Below the pieces are notes generated by a model. That model was not told the origin of the DNA. It saw only the letters and a list, made by a program, of their open reading frames with translations, and ran no database searches. A DNA stretch of 64,000 nt, from NCBI GenBank assembly GCA_015056045.1, contig SVGZ01000009.1, positions 1-64,000 on the forward strand, written 5' to 3'. Origin of the DNA: Clostridiales bacterium. Its GTDB lineage: Bacteria > Bacillota > Clostridia > Christensenellales > Christensenellaceae. Position numbers and translations under genes: made by a program. Below are positions 8,151 to 15,630 of this stretch, in pieces (the first letter of the stretch is position 1; each line of letters begins with the position of its first letter).

Positions 8151-8897
8151 TTAGTCCATCAGGATGCCGCCGTTGACATCGATGCAGGCGCCTGTGATGT
8201 ATCTTGCCATATCGCTTGCAAGGAAGACGAATACGTCAGCAACTTCTTCAGGTGTGCCGATTCTGCCAAGCGGAACACTTTCGGGTTTATAATCGAATGT
8301 AGCGTCTGTCATACCGGTTTTGATAAGGCCCGGTGCGATGCTGTTGACTGTGATCTGGTCAGCTGCAGCAGCTTTTGCAAGGGACTTCGTTAAGGTAAGC
8401 ATAGCGCCTTTGGAGCTGGAATATGCCATATCAGCATTGATACCGCCGCTCTTGCCAGCCTGGGAAGCCATGTTGATGATTCTGCCGGATTTATGGGGCT
8501 GCATTGCATTAACAGCTTCTCTGCCGAAAAGGAATGCACCCTTGATATTAACGTTCATGGTAAGATCCCAACGCTTCATTGTGAGGTCATTCATCGGGAT
8601 AGCAGCGCAAAGACCTGCGTTGTTTAAAAGAATATCAAGCTGGGGCTGTTTTTCAGCAAAATACTTGAAAACATTTTTAACATCTTCTTCATTGGAAACG
8701 TCTGCGCGGATTGCATCGCAAACTTCTCTGCCAGCTTCTTCATTGATCATAGCAGCTGTTTTCTTTGCACCTTCGATATCGACATCAACGATAAGAAGAT
8801 ACTTAGCGCCCTCTCTTACAGCAGCGCGAACACATGCAGCGCCAATACCGCCGGCGCATCCTGTCATAATGGCCGTCTTTCCTTCAAGAAGTTTCAT
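8151..8897 (-). CDS. short-chain dehydrogenase/reductase
   Basis: A classic 248-residue SDR with the nucleotide-binding TGCAGGIG motif (12-19), the LNNAG motif (91-95) and the catalytic triad S145, Y159, K163. It oxidises or reduces a hydroxyl/carbonyl with NAD(P)H. The family also contains 3-oxoacyl-ACP reductases, sugar-alcohol and diacetyl/acetoin reductases, so the substrate is open. It is transcribed from its own promoter (8948-8976), divergently from the GntR gene, and sits upstream of the malic enzyme operon on the same strand. This arrangement suggests it performs the first oxidation or a final reduction of the pathway. Confidence 0.88.
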   Translation of the reverse strand: MKLLEGKTAIMTGCAGGIGAACVRAAVREGAKYLLIVDVDIEGAKKTAAMINEEAGREVCDAIRADVSNEEDVKNVFKYFAEKQPQLDILLNNAGLCAAIPMNDLTMKRWDLTMNVNIKGAFLFGREAVNAMQPHKSGRIINMASQAGKSGGINADMAYSSSKGAMLTLTKSLAKAAAADQITVNSIAPGLIKTGMTDATFDYKPESVPLGRIGTPEEVADVFVFLASDMARYITGACIDVNGGILMD

Positions 8898-8947
8898 ATA
8901 ATCCTCCTAATATTCAAATAGAATTTAGAACATTTTTTACTAAATAC

Positions 8948-8976
8948 AGTATAACAGTATCGCTCTTCTTTGTAAA
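8948..8976 (-). promoter_or_regulatory. promoter of SDR gene
   Basis: A minus-strand -35 TTTACA (8971-8976) and -10 TATACT (8948-8953) have a 17-bp spacer. A partial FadR-like dyad (CAGTATAACAG, 8947-8957) overlaps the -10 box. Confidence 0.6.
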
Positions 8977-9015
8977 CAATTTCGTTTATTTTTTTATAAA
9001 CAAAAATTTTCAAAA

Positions 9016-9054
9016 TTGGTATTATGCCGATTTTTTCGGGCTTTTTTATACCAA
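9016..9054. repeat. inverted repeat in the SDR/GntR divergent control region
   Basis: TTGGTAT (9016-9022) and ATACCAA (9048-9054) form an inverted repeat 25 bp apart. A second CCAAA-ending copy of the right arm context (TTTTTTAAACCAAA) occurs at about 9075-9088. These could be distal regulator half-sites in the 274-bp divergent control region. Confidence 0.4.
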
Positions 9055-9099
9055 ATCTTGTGTCATCGGAATTTTTTAAACCAAAAATTTGCTATTATT

Positions 9100-9140
9100 T
9101 AGTCATACCATTAGACATTTTGAAAAATCAATGCTATAAT
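9100..9140 (+). promoter_or_regulatory. GntR promoter with adjacent FadR-like operator
   Basis: -35 TTAGAC (9111-9116) and -10 TATAAT (9135-9140) are spaced by 18 bp. The site TAGTCATACCA (9100-9110) fits the looser TNGTNNNACNA pattern of the FadR subfamily and abuts the -35 box, consistent with autoregulation. Confidence 0.55.
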
Positions 9141-9171
9141 ACCTTTAACAACTTTTGTGAGGTATTATTAT

Positions 9172-9882
9172 ATGCTTACACCGCTTAAAAAAACAAAGCT
9201 TTACGAGGAAATTTCCAAGCAGATCATTTCCCTTATTAATTCCGGTGAATTAAAACCCGGCGATAAACTTCCGCCCGAAAGATCTCTGGCTGAACAGCTC
9301 AACGTCAGCAGAACGGCTATCCGCGAAGCACTCCGTGCGCTTGAAAGCATGGGCTACATCGAATCCAAAGTCGGCGGCGGTACTTTCGTTCGCGAAATTT
9401 CTCTTGAAAATATTATCTCCCCTGTTTCGGCTATGTTCCAGCAAGATGAATCTCTCTTAAAAGACCTTATTGCGGTTCGTCTTCTCCTCGAAACAGAGAT
9501 GGCTTCCCTTGCCGCAAAGAATATCACGCCCGAAAAAGCCCTGAAGATCGAAGAAGCGATCGTTCTTATGCGTAAAGAAGTTGCCAAAGGCGAGATTGGT
9601 CTGCGCGGTGATAACAGCTTCCATGCTGCTCTTGCCGAAGCAAGCGGCAACTCTGCTATGAGCCTTATTTCCGATATGTGCATGGAACTTTTATCTAAAA
9701 CAAGGCTCGCAACACTCGAACTTGAAAATCAGCCCGAACAGTCTCTTTCCGAGCATATCATGATCTATGAAGCCGTTATTGCCGGCGATTCCAGACTTGC
9801 TGCAAAGAGAATGAAGGAACACCTTAATAACGCCAATAAAAATCTTTCCAAGCGCAAAAGCAAACAGAGCCAGGAAAAATAA
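9172..9882 (+). CDS. GntR-family regulator, FadR (FCD) subfamily
   Basis: An N-terminal winged HTH (about residues 5-72; KPGDKLPPERSLAEQLNVSR, TAIREALRALE) is followed by an all-helical FCD ligand-binding domain (about 90-215) containing the metal-site type pattern RLLLE...D..FH.AL......H..I. I chose the ATG at 9172 because GTGAGG stands 9 bp before it; the upstream GTG at 9157 is part of that ribosome binding site. FCD regulators usually bind the organic acid, sugar acid or acyl-CoA of the pathway they control. The divergent SDR and the operator at 8057 indicate that it controls the whole E2-to-SDR cluster. The AlaX-like gene starts 3 bp after its stop. Confidence 0.9.
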   Translation: MLTPLKKTKLYEEISKQIISLINSGELKPGDKLPPERSLAEQLNVSRTAIREALRALESMGYIESKVGGGTFVREISLENIISPVSAMFQQDESLLKDLIAVRLLLETEMASLAAKNITPEKALKIEEAIVLMRKEVAKGEIGLRGDNSFHAALAEASGNSAMSLISDMCMELLSKTRLATLELENQPEQSLSEHIMIYEAVIAGDSRLAAKRMKEHLNNANKNLSKRKSKQSQEK

Positions 9883-9885
9883 TCT

Positions 9886-11055
9886 ATGACAGAGAAATTA
9901 TTTGAGATCTCTCCCTATATGAAAAGCTGCGATGCGCTTGTCCTTGCCTGCGAGGCAAAGGGAGACCATTATCTTATCGAGCTTGATCAAAGCTGTATGT
10001 TTCCCGAAGGAGGCGGGCAGCCTTCTGACATCGGAACAATGAACGATGCTGTTGTTTTTCATGTTTCCGAACAAGGCGGCAGAATTCTTCACGAATGCGA
10101 AAAAGCATTTTTGGTCGGCGAAAAAGTCCATATCGAGATCGATTTTGAACATCGCTTCCGCTATATGCAGCTGCATACCGCTGAGCATATTGTTTCCGGC
10201 GTTATTTATAACGAATATAAGTTTATGAACGTCGGTTTTCATATGCATGATGCCGTTGCCACGATCGATATTGCAGGAAACATCGACCGCGAAATGGCTG
10301 CACATATCGAAAAGCTTGCTAATAAAGCCGTATGGGATAACCTCACAACAGAGATCCTCTACCCCGAAGATATGACAAAAGTCGAAGCAAGAAAATACCC
10401 CGAAACAAATGAGCCAATCCGTCTTGTCCGCATTCCCGGCATAGACAGCTGCGGCTGCTGCGGTGTTCACGTTATGCATTCCGGGGAAATCGGCCTCATC
10501 AAACTTTTAAGCGTCGAAAAACATCGCGGCGGTACTAGAATGACGCTTGTCTGCGGCGAGAAAGCGCTTTCTGATTATGCCGGCAAACATGAAACGGTCA
10601 TGTACAATGCAGCGCGTTTTTCCGTCAAACCCGAAGGACTGACCGCAGCGATCGACAAACAGGCGGCTGATATGGAAGCACTCAAGCGCAAGCTTTATGA
10701 AACGACCGAAAAACTCTATGCTTTCCGCTGTGAAAGAATCGCAGCCGAAACAACTAAAAACTTCAGTGTTGTTTTTGAAGACGGCATGTCTGCCGATGAA
10801 CTCAGGCGCTTTGCGGCAAAGCTTTCCGAAAAAATTGGTATTGCCTGCGTATTGACCGAAGACAACGGAAGCCTCCGCTATGCTTTTATTGCAGATAAAG
10901 CAAAAACCGATTTTGATCTTCGTCCGCTGACAAAAGACTTGAATCAGGCTTTTTCCGGTAAAGGCGGCGGAAAACCCGAAATCTGTCAGGGATTTTTGAA
11001 TAGCGGCAGCAAAGAGGAAGTACAGAAATTCCTCGAAGAAAAACTGAACGGATAA
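9886..11055 (+). CDS. alaX: alanyl-tRNA editing protein, AlaX-L type
   Basis: The 389-residue protein corresponds to the editing and C-Ala/DHHA1 parts of alanyl-tRNA synthetase without the catalytic core. The zinc-binding editing motifs are intact: HTAEH with H97 and H101, and CCGVH with C191 and H195. A coiled coil at about 245-285 and a DHHA1 domain with the GKGGGKPEICQG motif near the end complete it. It hydrolyses Ser-tRNA(Ala) or Gly-tRNA(Ala). It is translationally coupled to the GntR regulator (3-bp gap), which is an odd operon partner. The gene ends at a bidirectional terminator. Confidence 0.9.
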   Translation: MTEKLFEISPYMKSCDALVLACEAKGDHYLIELDQSCMFPEGGGQPSDIGTMNDAVVFHVSEQGGRILHECEKAFLVGEKVHIEIDFEHRFRYMQLHTAEHIVSGVIYNEYKFMNVGFHMHDAVATIDIAGNIDREMAAHIEKLANKAVWDNLTTEILYPEDMTKVEARKYPETNEPIRLVRIPGIDSCGCCGVHVMHSGEIGLIKLLSVEKHRGGTRMTLVCGEKALSDYAGKHETVMYNAARFSVKPEGLTAAIDKQAADMEALKRKLYETTEKLYAFRCERIAAETTKNFSVVFEDGMSADELRRFAAKLSEKIGIACVLTEDNGSLRYAFIADKAKTDFDLRPLTKDLNQAFSGKGGGKPEICQGFLNSGSKEEVQKFLEEKLNG

Positions 11056-11060
11056 AAAAG

Positions 11061-11090
11061 AAAGTCATTCCACGATCGGAATGACTTTTT
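11061..11090. terminator. bidirectional terminator
   Basis: An 11-bp stem AAAGTCATTCC / GGAATGACTTT with a 6-nt loop is flanked by A and T runs, between the convergent alaX and nnr genes. Confidence 0.85.
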
Positions 11091-11092
11091 CT

Positions 11093-12619
11093 TTATGTTG
11101 TACTGATAAACCCGAGGATCTTATTTTCCATAACATGGCCTAAAAGCTCGATGGTATCGCGCGCTTTTGCGGAATACTCTCCTTTTCTTTTTGCGGCAAG
11201 GCTGCCAGCTTCTCCGCAGAAATATGCAGCAGAATAAGCGGCTTCGATAGATTTTAAACCTTGCGCCAAAAGCGAACCGATAAGACCCGTCAGAACATCT
11301 CCGCTGCCGCCTTTTGCCATTGCAGGGCTTCCTGCACCGACAAGATAGACTTCGTTTCCATCCGTAATAACGGAAGCTGCACCTTTCAGCAAAATGACGA
11401 TCCCATATTCTTTTGCCGCTGTTTTTGCCGCACTGACAGGATCAGCCAAAACTTCCCTCATCGAGATACCAAAAAGCCTTGAAAACTCTTTCGGATGCGG
11501 TGTAATGACAAGATTCTCTTTTCCACGAAGATCCTCCGCCGTGAGATTATTCAACGCATCGGCATCAAAAACTTTCGGATGATTTTGATCAAGTAATTTC
11601 AGAAGGATATTTCTGATTTCTTCATTTTGCCCAAGACCGGGACCTGCTGCAAGCGCTGTTGCTGTTTCACAAAGCGCATACGGGAAATCTTCTTCCGCAA
11701 GATGATACGTTCCCGATACAACGCAAGTCGCTTCCGTGACCTGTTCCTGTACGATTCGCAAAGCCGTTTCGGGGCAGATAACCTTTGTCAAACCCGAACC
11801 GCCAGCTACAGAAGCAGAAGCCGATAAAACCGCTGCACCTGCCATGCCTTTACTGCCGACAACAAGCGCCAAAGAACCATAACTACCCTTATGCGTATTG
11901 CGCTTTCTTTTTGGCATGACGAGCGTATCGACATAATACATATCCGCCTCTTGATCACCATCAAGACCGATCGGGCAAACGACAACCTCACCGCACATTT
12001 CCGCACCGGGATATAAAATATGGGCAGGTTTTCTGTATTGGAACGTGATCGTCTTATACGCACGGACAGCATTGCTGTACTGCCCTGTTTTTCCGAAAAC
12101 GCCCGAAGGAATATCCACAGCAAAAACTTTTTTGCCAAGTCCATTGATCCTCTCGATCGCCTTCAGATAGATGCCTGCCGGTTCACGGGAAAGACCCGTT
12201 CCAAAAATCGCATCGATAACGAGATGACAATCCTGAACTTTTTCAAAAACCTCTTCAAGATTATCTTCGGTCAGGCTGATATAGGTATCTTTATAATTTC
12301 TAATGAAGTTACGATTTATTTCTGCATCCTGCGGGAGTTCCCTTTCCGTAAGAGAGATACAGACAACAGAAAAACCGTGCGTTAAGAGAATACGTGCCGC
12401 TGCATAGCCATCACCGCCGTTATTACCTCCACCGCAAAAGACCGCAGCTTTACCGCCTGCAGGGAATTCTTTCATGATCTCCTGCGCAATTCCGCTTGCA
12501 GCCCTTTCCATGAGGATAATACCCGGGATGTGCATTTCATCCATCATATAGCGGTCGATTTTTCCGCTTGTTTCGGGAAACATGACTTTTTCGATTTTAT
12601 TCTTCAAATCCATCATCAT
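11093..12619 (-). CDS. nnrD: bifunctional NAD(P)HX epimerase/dehydratase
   Basis: A fusion of the YjeF N-terminal epimerase domain (about residues 10-215; CGGGNNGGDGYAAARIL dinucleotide loop) and the ADP-dependent NAD(P)HX dehydratase domain (about 225-500; GPGLGQNEE and MAKGGSGDVLTGLIGSLLAQ). It repairs hydrated NADH and NADPH. The 508-residue length is normal for the fused form. Its start overlaps the end of recX by 23 bp, so the two are co-transcribed with the wall protein gene upstream. Three ATG codons in a row make the exact start uncertain by a few bases. Confidence 0.95.
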   Translation of the reverse strand: MMMDLKNKIEKVMFPETSGKIDRYMMDEMHIPGIILMERAASGIAQEIMKEFPAGGKAAVFCGGGNNGGDGYAAARILLTHGFSVVCISLTERELPQDAEINRNFIRNYKDTYISLTEDNLEEVFEKVQDCHLVIDAIFGTGLSREPAGIYLKAIERINGLGKKVFAVDIPSGVFGKTGQYSNAVRAYKTITFQYRKPAHILYPGAEMCGEVVVCPIGLDGDQEADMYYVDTLVMPKRKRNTHKGSYGSLALVVGSKGMAGAAVLSASASVAGGSGLTKVICPETALRIVQEQVTEATCVVSGTYHLAEEDFPYALCETATALAAGPGLGQNEEIRNILLKLLDQNHPKVFDADALNNLTAEDLRGKENLVITPHPKEFSRLFGISMREVLADPVSAAKTAAKEYGIVILLKGAASVITDGNEVYLVGAGSPAMAKGGSGDVLTGLIGSLLAQGLKSIEAAYSAAYFCGEAGSLAAKRKGEYSAKARDTIELLGHVMENKILGFISTT

Positions 12620-13217
12620 AATCTACCTTCAGCAAATGGGAAACCTTTCCCCATTCAAAGCCTTTACGCATAAGCGCTTCATACATTTTTTGCTTCTTTT
12701 TGCGTTCATCAAGTCCGGCATATTTCCGGTTCAACTTTTCAAGCAAAGTTCTTGCCGCCTCTTCCTGTGAATCCGAAACGCTTTTTGCCGCTTCTTTAGC
12801 AATATTTGCGGAAACACCCTTTTGCCTGAGCTTGTTTTCGATCATCTTTACGCCATACTTTTTGGCATTCTGCTCTGCATAAAGGCGCGCATATTCACCA
12901 TCATCAATATAGCGATATTCCGAAAGCTTTTCGATCGCATAATCGATGCTTTCTTCGTCAGCGCCTTTTTCTTTGAGCTTATCCTTGACCTGTTTTGTCG
13001 TTTTCATCCCATAGCCAAGGTAATTTGCTGCTTTTTCAAGGGCACGCTGTTTGCCGTCATCGGAAAGGATCTCTGTGATTTTTTCATCATCAAGCATCAT
13101 TCCCTTATACAGCATATGTTTGGCAACGGTATCTTCTTTTAAAACAAGCTTTGCACCATCGTCAAGCTCAACATGAATATAGATCTTCGCTTTCCTGATA
13201 AGAAGGATCTTTTTCAT
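12597..13217 (-). CDS. recX: regulatory protein RecX
   Basis: The 206-residue RecX has three helical repeats; hallmark segments are ALEKAANYLGYGMKT, the YRYIDDGEYARLYAEQ segment and MIENKLRQKGV. RecX modulates RecA filament extension. The N-terminal ~50 residues form an extra strand-rich domain often seen in Clostridia homologues. It overlaps the upstream wall-protein gene by 4 bp and the nnr gene by 23 bp, so it sits in the middle of a three-gene operon without recA nearby. Confidence 0.9.
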   Translation of the reverse strand: MKKILLIRKAKIYIHVELDDGAKLVLKEDTVAKHMLYKGMMLDDEKITEILSDDGKQRALEKAANYLGYGMKTTKQVKDKLKEKGADEESIDYAIEKLSEYRYIDDGEYARLYAEQNAKKYGVKMIENKLRQKGVSANIAKEAAKSVSDSQEEAARTLLEKLNRKYAGLDERKKKQKMYEALMRKGFEWGKVSHLLKVDYDDGFEE

Positions 13218-13951
13218 GCAAGACCTGCCGCACGTTCAATATTTTGGTTATGTTCTGCATCGGCAGCTGTGCCGATATCGGATTTGCTGTTGTTGAAATA
13301 CAGACAGAGAGAGCCTTCCATATCATTTCCGGGAATCACATCGTTGGCATTCGGCATTCCAAATAACGATGCGGCATAAAGCTCCCCTTCTATCTCCGCA
13401 ACAAAGGCACGCTTTTCCCATGTATAGCCCTTGAAGCACTTTAAGAATTTTTCTTTATCGGCACTGCTCGCAATTTCGACATCGGCATGGTTCGTTCCGC
13501 CGGTTCTTGTCACATAAAACGAAATGCTCGTATTGAAATCGATGATTTTGATCGTCGTGCCAACGGGAAAAAGCGGATCAAGCTTTGCCCAGGAAGAAAG
13601 CCAGCCATATTCACAGGTTTTTGTCGTTCCCGGACCATATACTCGAGGGAGACTCTTATTAACGGGAACACGCTTTGCATCAAGCCTAAAAAGCGCACTC
13701 CATGCATCATCGCCAACGATACCATCTGCACTGAGATCGTTTGCTCTTTGAAACTCCGCAACACCGTTATAGGTCATATCGGAGTAATTTCCCGTTGCAC
13801 GGAAAGACACATAACCAAGCTCGCGCAATCTGTTCTGCAGGATAAAGACTTCTTCACCCTTTGAACCTCTCGAAAGCGAAACACTTGCGAAAACCGAAAC
13901 CGACATGCTGATAATAAAAACTGCCAAAAGCAAACAAATGATCTTTTTCAT
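13214..13951 (-). CDS. secreted peptidoglycan-binding protein
   Basis: A signal peptide (MKKIICLLLAVFIISMSVSVFA) is followed by a peptidoglycan-binding 1 domain (about residues 27-90; LSRGSKGEEVFILQNRLREL, GIVGDDAWSALF). The C-terminal ~125 residues carry the NHADVE, FKGYTWEKR and LFGMPNAN segments. This is a conserved but functionally uncharacterised domain that I recall from other Clostridia, where it follows the same wall-binding module. It probably acts in the wall or spore cortex. First gene of the operon with recX and nnr. Confidence 0.8.
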   Translation of the reverse strand: MKKIICLLLAVFIISMSVSVFASVSLSRGSKGEEVFILQNRLRELGYVSFRATGNYSDMTYNGVAEFQRANDLSADGIVGDDAWSALFRLDAKRVPVNKSLPRVYGPGTTKTCEYGWLSSWAKLDPLFPVGTTIKIIDFNTSISFYVTRTGGTNHADVEIASSADKEKFLKCFKGYTWEKRAFVAEIEGELYAASLFGMPNANDVIPGNDMEGSLCLYFNNSKSDIGTAADAEHNQNIERAAGLA

Positions 13952-13971
13952 AAAACCTCTTTTCCTGCATC

Positions 13972-14001
13972 ATTTTATCACAGAAAGTGTTGTGCAGGCA
14001 A
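13972..14001 (-). promoter_or_regulatory. promoter of wall protein-recX-nnr operon
   Basis: Minus-strand -35 TTGCCT (13996-14001) and -10 TAAAAT (13972-13977) with an 18-bp spacer. Confidence 0.5.
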
Positions 14002-14041
14002 ATCGCCAAAAAACTACATATATAATTTTACCACAAATCCT

Positions 14042-14070
14042 TTGCTGACTTCAAATATACGATGTATAAT
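14042..14070 (+). promoter_or_regulatory. promoter of PfkB-kinase gene
   Basis: -35 TTGCTG (14042-14047) and -10 TATAAT (14065-14070) with a 17-bp spacer, 30 bp before the start codon. Confidence 0.6.
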
Positions 14071-14099
14071 AAACGTAACAAATCTGTGAAAGGGCTGCT

Positions 14100-15017
14100 A
14101 TGTTCCGCATTTTTTACGCAAATCCGACGATCGATAAAACCGTTCGTTTTCATGAGTTTCATATCGGCGCGACAAACCGACCTTACGAGATCAACAGTAT
14201 TGGTGCAGGAAAGCCGTTAAATTTGGCTTCAACTTTGAAAAAACTGAATGCAGAGCTTTTTCTGCACGGCTTTTTATTTTCCGGAAATGCGCAGATGATT
14301 GAAGAACGCCTTAACAACGAAAGAATTTCCTATTCGTTAAAATCTTATCCCGGTATGGCACGCATCAACACAAAGCTTTTTGATGCATCATGTTCTGTCG
14401 TCACAGAGATCAACGAATATGGCGATTCACTTGACGAAAACGCAGCGGAAGAAGTGATCACAGCTTATCTGCATTCGCTGAAAAGTGAAGATATTGCGGT
14501 ACTTGCGGGAAGTGTTTCCAAAGGACTTCCGAAAGATTGTTATGCAAGGATCGCAGCTTTTTGCAGCGAAAACAGCATCCCCTTTTTTATCGATGCCGAA
14601 GGGGAAAGCCTCCGCACAGCACTTTCCTATGAGCCGCTTCTCATCAAACCGAATGCTTATGAGTTTTCGCTTTTATGCGGAAAAGAGATACTTTCTGCGG
14701 ATGATGTACTGCCTGTTCTCCCTTTGTTTAAAGACAAAGCAAGAAATATCTGTGTTTCTTTGGGGGATATGGGCGCAGTATATTTTGACGGAAAAGACGC
14801 TTATTTTGCGGAGGCTTTACCGCTTAATATCAAAACGACCGTTGGTGCAGGTGATGCCATGGCTGCAGGTCTGCTCTTTGGTTTATCAAATGGGTATTCT
14901 TCTTTAGAAATCCTAAAGCTTGGCATGGCTTGTTCAGCGGCGCAGATCGAAGCCAATGTACAACCCATTGCCAATTATATGGGCAAGATATTCGTTCGGA
15001 AAGTTTTTTGTATTTGA
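14100..15017 (+). CDS. PfkB-family sugar kinase (1-phosphofructokinase-like)
   Basis: The 305-residue ribokinase-fold protein begins with the family opening ANPTIDKTVRF, has the GAGKPLNLA substrate-loop variant (normally GGKGxNVA), and ends with the ATP/catalytic motif TTVGAGDAMAAG containing the general base Asp. It phosphorylates a sugar or sugar phosphate; FruK and LacC are the closest groups by pattern. It is monocistronic with its own promoter and has no PTS gene next to it. The altered N-terminal substrate motif means the substrate should not be assumed to be fructose 1-phosphate. Confidence 0.8.
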   Translation: MFRIFYANPTIDKTVRFHEFHIGATNRPYEINSIGAGKPLNLASTLKKLNAELFLHGFLFSGNAQMIEERLNNERISYSLKSYPGMARINTKLFDASCSVVTEINEYGDSLDENAAEEVITAYLHSLKSEDIAVLAGSVSKGLPKDCYARIAAFCSENSIPFFIDAEGESLRTALSYEPLLIKPNAYEFSLLCGKEILSADDVLPVLPLFKDKARNICVSLGDMGAVYFDGKDAYFAEALPLNIKTTVGAGDAMAAGLLFGLSNGYSSLEILKLGMACSAAQIEANVQPIANYMGKIFVRKVFCI

Positions 15018-15042
15018 CTTTTTTCTTCCTCTGTGCTATGAT
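15014..15042 (+). promoter_or_regulatory. promoter of tRNA-Leu(CAA)
   Basis: -35 TTGACT (15014-15019) and -10 TATGAT (15037-15042) with a 17-bp spacer. The -35 box overlaps the stop codon of the kinase gene. Confidence 0.7.
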
Positions 15043-15058
15043 TTTCTTGCTTAAATAA

Positions 15059-15145
15059 GCCGGCGTGATGGAATTGGCAGACGTAGTGGACTCAAAATCC
15101 ACCGGTAGCGATACCGTGCCGGTTCGAGTCCGGCCGCCGGCACCA
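15059..15145 (+). tRNA. tRNA-Leu (anticodon CAA)
   Basis: The 7-bp acceptor stem GCCGGCG/CGCCGGC, a long variable arm typical of class II tRNAs, the GGTTCGAGTCC T-arm and an encoded CCA are all present. The anticodon loop CTCAAAA gives CAA, which reads UUG. Confidence 0.97.
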
Positions 15146-15630
15146 AATTTCGCAATATACTTTTTTGTATGTTGCGATTTTTATTTCCCGTCTAATATTT
15201 TTCATATTTGCGCAGCATCCAGTATCGCAATATACCTTTGTATGCTGCTTTTTTTATTTTTCCGTCAGAAAACACTATCATTCTTACCATTTTTACAACA
15301 CTGCAATCCATATCACAATTTTTACATATACTTTTACAACTATTAAAGCAAAATTGCACACAAAGCCAATTGACTTATCAAAACAGAAAAAGTAAACTGA
15401 ATCTATAAGATATCCACAGTTTAACGGAAGAATGCTTGCAAAAGCCGGCATATGGCAAAAACAGGAAAGTCAAGAAAGACAATACCATAAACGCTCTGAT
15501 CCTGCGCGACACTCGAGTCTCTCGGTAATACACTTCTGCCGTTATCACTTTCAAAACGGAAGCGTATCATTAACCAAAAGAAATCATATGCACCCAGAGC
15601 TAAAAATCACTTTTAATAAGGAGGCCTGTT
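15146..15630. other. 485-bp gene-free stretch before the GH78 gene
   Basis: It holds the tRNA terminator, a second related hairpin, and a promoter (-35 TTGACT 15370-15375, -10 TAAACT 15393-15398, 17-bp spacer), leaving a leader of about 230 nt before the GH78 start at 15631. The leader (15405-15625) has coding-like composition in short frames broken by stops, so it could be a gene remnant. I recognise no domain and no riboswitch in it. Confidence 0.5.
15150..15182 (+). terminator. terminator after tRNA-Leu
   Basis: An 11-bp stem (TCGCAATATAC / GTATGTTGCGA, one G-T pair) with a T6 loop is followed by a T run. A decayed second copy with a GCAGCAT/ATGCTGC stem and T7 run follows at about 15212-15254. 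Confidence 0.75.
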
